34,587 bases of DNA from RUG14871 sp045539425. GTDB lineage: Bacteria; Bacillota_I; Bacilli_A; Erysipelotrichales; Erysipelotrichaceae. Location of the stretch: positions 1-34,587 of the forward strand of contig JAZQFH010000006.1 of NCBI GenBank assembly GCA_045539425.1, in the 5' to 3' direction. The first letter of the stretch is position 1; each line of letters starts with the position of its first letter. Both the position numbers and the translations under genes were made by a program. The notes under the pieces are model-generated. The model was not told where the DNA came from. It ran no database searches and was given only the letters and a program-made list of their open reading frames with translations. This document shows positions 30,784 to 34,587 of the stretch, in pieces.

Positions 30784-32727
30784 ATGAAAGATAAAACGAA
30801 TCTTCTGATCAAAGGGGGAATCGGACTCTTGGGTCTGCTTGTCCTCTTTCTGAGTGCAAAAATCTTTCTGTTTCCGGAAAAGATCGTCGTCATGCCGGAT
30901 TTCAGCAATGCCCGGGAAGACAGCGTTGTTCTCTGGGCGTCTGAGAACAAGACGGAAGTCAGCTACGAATACACCTATTCGGAAACGGTGGAAAAAAAGA
31001 TGGTGATCTCGCAGGAACCTGTTAAAGATACGCAGATCCGTAAAGGGGATCCGGTACGCATCGTTATCTCGCTGGGAGCGGACCCCATGGTGGAAGTGGA
31101 ACTTCCCGATTTTACGGGGATGACATTTACGGAGATCGAAAGCTTTGTGGCGGAAAACAAGCTGCAGGATGTCTCCTATGAATATGAGAATTCTTCCACG
31201 GTAGAGAGCGGGAAATTCATCTCCGTCAATACGACGGAAACGAAAGTCCGCCGCAACAAGCTTCTGATTTTTAAGATTTCGCTGGGAGAAAAGCAGGCGG
31301 AACCGGTTCTGATCGAAGTTCCGGACTTCTCTTCCTATACCCGGAATGAGGCGACATCCTGGGGAAATGCGAATCATATCGCCATCAAGTTCTCCTTTGT
31401 ATCAAGCACAACCATTGAAAAGGGGAATCTTGTCCGTCAGTCCGTCAGCCCGAAGAGCATGATCGAGGAATCCTCCTCCATCGTTCTGACCTATTCGCTG
31501 GGAAAACCGGTGGAAGCCGTGAACTTTGAAGGAAAGACAAAGATGGATGTTCTGAACTGGCTGGAGAGCATTGACGACCGCGTGAAGGTGAACTTCGAAG
31601 AGAAGTATTCCTCTACGGTGAAAAAGAACTACGTCATTTCCAACTCCCCGAAGGAAGGGACGCTGAATGACGGCTCCACGATCCGCGTCACGATCTCGCT
31701 GGGAATGCCGGAGATCGAAGACTATACCGGTAAGAACTATGAATTACTGAAGAAGGATGTGGAGGAAATCAATAAAAAAGGCGCAAATCTGACGCTGAAA
31801 CTCAGTGCGGAAGAAAGCGATACCTACTCAAAGGATCTGATCATTTCGCAGAGTGCAAGCGGGGAAGTTGCGCTGGATGCGACAATTACGGTGGTTTACT
31901 CTTCCGGAAGATTTGTGACGGTAGGAAACTACAGCACGGTGGAAGAGCTGCTGGAATTCTGCATTACCAACAATCTGCCGCACCGCATCAGTGCCTACCG
32001 CTATTCCGACTCTCTTGCCAAGGGAGCACTTGTCTCCTATGACCATAAGGGAGAGCGGGTGGAAGAAGGCACGACGATCTCCTATGTGGAATCGCTGGGC
32101 AGGTTCGAGCTTGGAAACTATGTCGGAAAGAGCAGGGCGGATCTGGAGAAGGATCTGAAAACCGCCTATGAACAGGGGGCACCTTCCTTCCGTATTGAAG
32201 AGAGCAGAGAATACGATAACTCTACGATGCAGCCGAAAGACATCATCTTTGCCCAGGAAGTCAGGGATGATGTGATCTATCTTAAGATCTCCAACGGCCA
32301 GTCGCTTCAGATGCCGTCATTTGTCGGCAAGACGCGTCAGGAAGTGGAAGCGGATTCCGCCTACAGTCACCTGAATGTCAAATGGGTCTCCGCCGGACCG
32401 TCGGAAGACCACAGAGCCAACGAAGTTCTCACCCAGTCCGTTGCGGCAGGGCAGGAAGTGGCGTATGGTTCGGAGGTCACCCTGACGTACTCCGAAGGGC
32501 CGAAGGACAAAGGTGTTCTGCCGGATTTTGCGGACATCTATAAAAACGGCGACACGGAAGCAAGTGTCATCAAGGAGCGGATCGAGCAGTATCTGAAGCA
32601 GAACGGCTTTCAGAACTATACCGTTTTGGTCGGTGACTACGGCGGCAGCAAGAATACCGTGGCCTATCAGAATGTCAAGGGAAGCGTCTTCCTCTCAACG
32701 GAAGTTATCGTCCATATTCAGAAATAA
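30784..32727 (+). CDS. membrane protein with nine PASTA-like repeats, no kinase or PBP domain
   Basis: A 647-residue protein. One membrane segment (about 9-31) is followed by nine PASTA-like repeats, about 36-98, 105-168, 177-240, 244-307, 309-375, 377-439, 441-505, 508-572 and 578-646. Most open with a PDF/NY-type turn and close with ISLG, YSLG or similar. PASTA domains bind muropeptides in Ser/Thr kinases and PBPs, but neither catalytic domain is present here. The short cytoplasmic tail (about 8 residues) cannot signal by itself. It is the last gene of the operon; the insertion sequence starts five bases after its stop. Confidence 0.85.
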   Translation: MKDKTNLLIKGGIGLLGLLVLFLSAKIFLFPEKIVVMPDFSNAREDSVVLWASENKTEVSYEYTYSETVEKKMVISQEPVKDTQIRKGDPVRIVISLGADPMVEVELPDFTGMTFTEIESFVAENKLQDVSYEYENSSTVESGKFISVNTTETKVRRNKLLIFKISLGEKQAEPVLIEVPDFSSYTRNEATSWGNANHIAIKFSFVSSTTIEKGNLVRQSVSPKSMIEESSSIVLTYSLGKPVEAVNFEGKTKMDVLNWLESIDDRVKVNFEEKYSSTVKKNYVISNSPKEGTLNDGSTIRVTISLGMPEIEDYTGKNYELLKKDVEEINKKGANLTLKLSAEESDTYSKDLIISQSASGEVALDATITVVYSSGRFVTVGNYSTVEELLEFCITNNLPHRISAYRYSDSLAKGALVSYDHKGERVEEGTTISYVESLGRFELGNYVGKSRADLEKDLKTAYEQGAPSFRIEESREYDNSTMQPKDIIFAQEVRDDVIYLKISNGQSLQMPSFVGKTRQEVEADSAYSHLNVKWVSAGPSEDHRANEVLTQSVAAGQEVAYGSEVTLTYSEGPKDKGVLPDFADIYKNGDTEASVIKERIEQYLKQNGFQNYTVLVGDYGGSKNTVAYQNVKGSVFLSTEVIVHIQK

Positions 32728-32731
32728 CAAA

Positions 32732-32751
32732 GGGGCTGTTTAAAAACCTCG
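32732..32751 (+). repeat. left terminal inverted repeat of the IS
   Basis: GGGGCTGTTTAAAAACCTCG, the exact reverse complement of 34568-34587. Confidence 0.95.
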
Positions 32752-32794
32752 GATCAAAAATGATACGAGAGTAAAGGGTAAACAGCCCTTTTTT
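32733..32794 (+). terminator. left-end hairpin terminator of the IS
   Basis: GGGCTGTTTA (32733-32742) pairs with TAAACAGCCC (32779-32788), with CTCG/CGAG inside, followed by six T. On the + strand it ends transcripts coming from the PASTA operon before they cross the transposase gene as antisense. Confidence 0.82.
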
Positions 32795-32795
32795 A

Positions 32796-34442
32796 TTATT
32801 TGCGATTAACAGATTTATAGTCGTAATCTCTCGCTTTCTCATTCACGGAATCAATCTTTTTCTTTGAAGCTTTTTTAGATAATCTTTTCGCAGAGGGCTT
32901 TTTCTTTACTTCCGATTCCAGATCCTTCGGCATAATCCAATAGGTAAAGCTGGCTTTTCCTGAAAAATGACGGAACAGTTTTCTGATATTAAAGCCTAAA
33001 AAAGTAAGCATGAATTCCGTTTCGACCTGAGGCAAACGCGTTCTTCTGAGCCTTGTATAAGGAAGATCTTCCTTGAGGACACCAAAAGCACCTTCCACTT
33101 GCGATGATCTGTTCACTCGCAACTCGATCCCTTTCGGAGTGAGAAGATTGTCAAAAGCTTCCTGCTTGAAAAAAGTCAGTTCCTCCTGTACTTCAAAGAT
33201 TTTATAGTTCTCATTTTTGTGTGCCGTAAACCTATTACAATACAAGATGAAAGGACATGTCTGACAGCCTTCAATCATATAGAATGTGCTGCCTGCTTTT
33301 CTGGGATGTCTTCCTTCGATCTCTACTCTACTGCCGGTAAGATTATTCAGGCAGGTGATGGTCTCGTTTTCATTAAGAAAATAACGGTCCGGATTCTTAC
33401 CTGTAACGTTTCCGTCAAAAGTGTAATACTTAACGTAATTGCCGATATGATGTTCTTTGAGAAAGCGATAATTATTCAGAGATCCATATCCGGAATCAGC
33501 ACAGACATTGACGGGATAAAAGCCAAAAGTGTCATAAAAAGCCTCTAAAACAGGGACAAAATCATCAATATCATTCCTGGATTGCGAAACATAATAAGAA
33601 CAGATGATTCCTTTGGACACCACTAACTGTGTATTGTAAGCTGCGTGCATATTCGATCCTAACCCTGAATAATAATCCTGTTTTAAAGTCATGGCCGTGG
33701 CGTCGATATCCGTCTTGTAGTAGGAGTTCCTGTCCGGACCACATATTCTTTCTTTTTCCTCGTATTCCAGAGCTTTCTCAAGGTATCCATAAAGCTGACC
33801 ATATTTCTTTTTCAAAGAAATATCCGTACTCACCATTACCGCTAAGTCACTCAGTTTTCTGGCTATCACCTCGGAAGATATGATCCCTTTTTCCGGAACA
33901 TTTTTCTGCAGGTTCATTTCCCTCAGGAAAACACGGATTTTGTCTGACAGATGTTCATGATAAGTGGTTGGTTTCCAAACAAATTTATACTTATTGGCAT
34001 CAGCTTCGAATTTACTTCCGTCAATGAAACAGTCATCCAGTGTTATTCCAGTCTCTTTCACAATTTCATTGACGATCCTTTTGAATATCTCTTCTCTATT
34101 TGGCTTGATCACCTCATTGATGAAATTACCGAATACAACATAGTTTGGTCTTCTCTGCTGCATCAGATAAATATATCTCAGATCATATTTACACGATGTT
34201 TCCATCTCTCTTAAAGTGGCAGAGCGAAACGCAAATCCGTATAGTATGGTCGCAAGCAGATCATATGGATTGTAGGAGGGTCTTCCTCCCCTCAGTAGAT
34301 CTATTCCACTCTTTTTCGGAAAAAATTCCTTTACATTGGATCTCTCTAAAAGCAGTAGAAAACGGTCAAGTTTTTCCCTTTCCTGAAGGTCTAACTCAAA
34401 GGAAGGGACAAGAAAGGTTTCCCTTGTGGTAAAATTAGTCAT
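32796..34442 (-). CDS. IS1182-family transposase
   Basis: A 548-residue, apparently intact DDE transposase. The N-terminal region has NPYDLLATILYGFAF. Catalytic residues are likely D141 (FIDGSKFEA), D316 (CADSGYGS) and E450 (QVEGAFGVLKED). A Cys cluster (C393, C396, C402) lies before the last motif, as in the family. The C-terminus is lysine-rich. AGGAGA lies about nine bases before the ATG on the - strand. Its base use is more AT-rich than the housekeeping genes. An outside terminator at each end reduces transcription into it. Confidence 0.94.
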   Translation of the reverse strand: MTNFTTRETFLVPSFELDLQEREKLDRFLLLLERSNVKEFFPKKSGIDLLRGGRPSYNPYDLLATILYGFAFRSATLREMETSCKYDLRYIYLMQQRRPNYVVFGNFINEVIKPNREEIFKRIVNEIVKETGITLDDCFIDGSKFEADANKYKFVWKPTTYHEHLSDKIRVFLREMNLQKNVPEKGIISSEVIARKLSDLAVMVSTDISLKKKYGQLYGYLEKALEYEEKERICGPDRNSYYKTDIDATAMTLKQDYYSGLGSNMHAAYNTQLVVSKGIICSYYVSQSRNDIDDFVPVLEAFYDTFGFYPVNVCADSGYGSLNNYRFLKEHHIGNYVKYYTFDGNVTGKNPDRYFLNENETITCLNNLTGSRVEIEGRHPRKAGSTFYMIEGCQTCPFILYCNRFTAHKNENYKIFEVQEELTFFKQEAFDNLLTPKGIELRVNRSSQVEGAFGVLKEDLPYTRLRRTRLPQVETEFMLTFLGFNIRKLFRHFSGKASFTYWIMPKDLESEVKKKPSAKRLSKKASKKKIDSVNEKARDYDYKSVNRK

Positions 34443-34476
34443 AGTAAAAGTCTCCTGGTACGAGATTATTTTACCA

Positions 34477-34510
34477 AAAGCCCTCAGGTTCGATTCCCTT
34501 GGGCTTTTTT
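34477..34510 (+). terminator. hairpin in the transposase leader
   Basis: AAAGCCC (34477-34483) pairs with GGGCTTT (34501-34507), followed by T on the + strand. It could end + strand transcripts leaving the IS, or structure the transposase leader on the - strand. Confidence 0.5.
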
Positions 34511-34524
34511 ACTTCTTTTCCATT

Positions 34525-34587
34525 AAAAAAAGGGCTGTTAACCTTTAACTCCCGAATCATTTTAATTCGAGGTTTTTAAACAGCCCC
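34525..34587 (-). terminator. right-end hairpin terminator of the IS
   Basis: On the - strand GGGCTGTT (34586-34579) pairs with AACAGCCC (34539-34532), followed by seven T (A run at 34525-34531). It stops transcripts entering the IS from the right, ahead of the transposase. Confidence 0.78.
34568..34587 (+). repeat. right terminal inverted repeat of the IS
   Basis: CGAGGTTTTTAAACAGCCCC, the exact reverse complement of 32732-32751. Confidence 0.95.

Larger units (their letters stand above)
32732..34587 (-). mobile_element. complete IS1182-family insertion sequence
   Basis: The element is 1856 bp. It has perfect 20-bp terminal inverted repeats and one transposase on the - strand. Inside the perfect part the two ends stay similar for about 25 more bases. 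The right end is the last base of the window, so the target duplication cannot be tested; the left flank is CAAA (32728-32731). Confidence 0.93.

Noticed and set aside
34484..34500. GGTTCGATTCCC resembles a tRNA T-arm
   Set aside because: The flanking bases do not form the 5-bp T stem and no acceptor, D or anticodon arm surrounds it; it is the loop of a hairpin in the transposase leader.
1..34587. CRISPR array or large prophage
   Set aside because: No regularly spaced direct repeats with unique spacers, and no capsid, tail, terminase or integrase genes were seen.

Overview
The window is low-to-moderate GC Bacillota (Firmicutes) chromosome. The gene order and protein types (tsaE-tsaB-rimI-tsaD, rex, T-box leaders before asnS and hisS-aspS, mraZ-rsmH-ftsL-pbp-mraY-murD, apt-rel, yneF) suggest an Erysipelotrichia-like gut lineage. 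That placement is inference, because no species marker is visible except a partial 5S rRNA.

Layout. 1-131: the 3' part of a 5S rRNA and its terminator, the end of an rRNA operon. 167-3336: a tightly overlapping operon of a HAD phosphatase, the t6A37 tRNA-modification genes tsaE, tsaB and tsaD, and rimI. 3350-5700: rex with an apparently leaderless start, then asnS behind an Asn T-box. 5740-11991: a shortened division and cell-wall cluster, mraZ to murD, with a clear MraZ operator array. 12021-13994: a ComN-like regulator and recJ. 14013-14799: a lone AT-rich nucleotidyltransferase-fold gene. 14962-18146: apt, rel and a small lipoprotein, with a convergent hypothetical gene. 18702-21434: a methionine ABC importer (metQ, metN, metI) behind a Met-rich leader peptide and attenuator. 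21466-22251: a probable intracellular ADP-ribosyltransferase. 22275-25656: hisS-aspS behind a T-box, followed by a candidate 6S RNA and yneF. 26219-32727: an operon headed by an AbiEi-like winged-helix protein, followed by a lipoprotein, a glucosaminidase-type wall hydrolase and a membrane protein with nine PASTA-like repeats. 32732-34587: a complete IS1182-family element whose right end coincides with the end of the window.

The most interesting signal is at 18702-18890. A strong promoter drives a 27-codon reading frame with 8 Met codons in a 10-codon run. Its last codons overlap one strand of an antiterminator helix that excludes an intrinsic terminator just upstream of metQ. This has the architecture of classical ribosome-mediated attenuation (trp/his type), here apparently sensing charged tRNA-Met, in a phylum where S-box and T-box RNAs usually do that job. 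Other points worth checking are the R-STS-ExE ADP-ribosyltransferase, the toxin-less AbiEi-like gene heading a cell-surface operon, the GACAC overlapping Asp/His specifier in the hisS-aspS T-box, the four-fold 10-bp-periodic MraZ box, and the leaderless rex start merged with a perfect inverted repeat.
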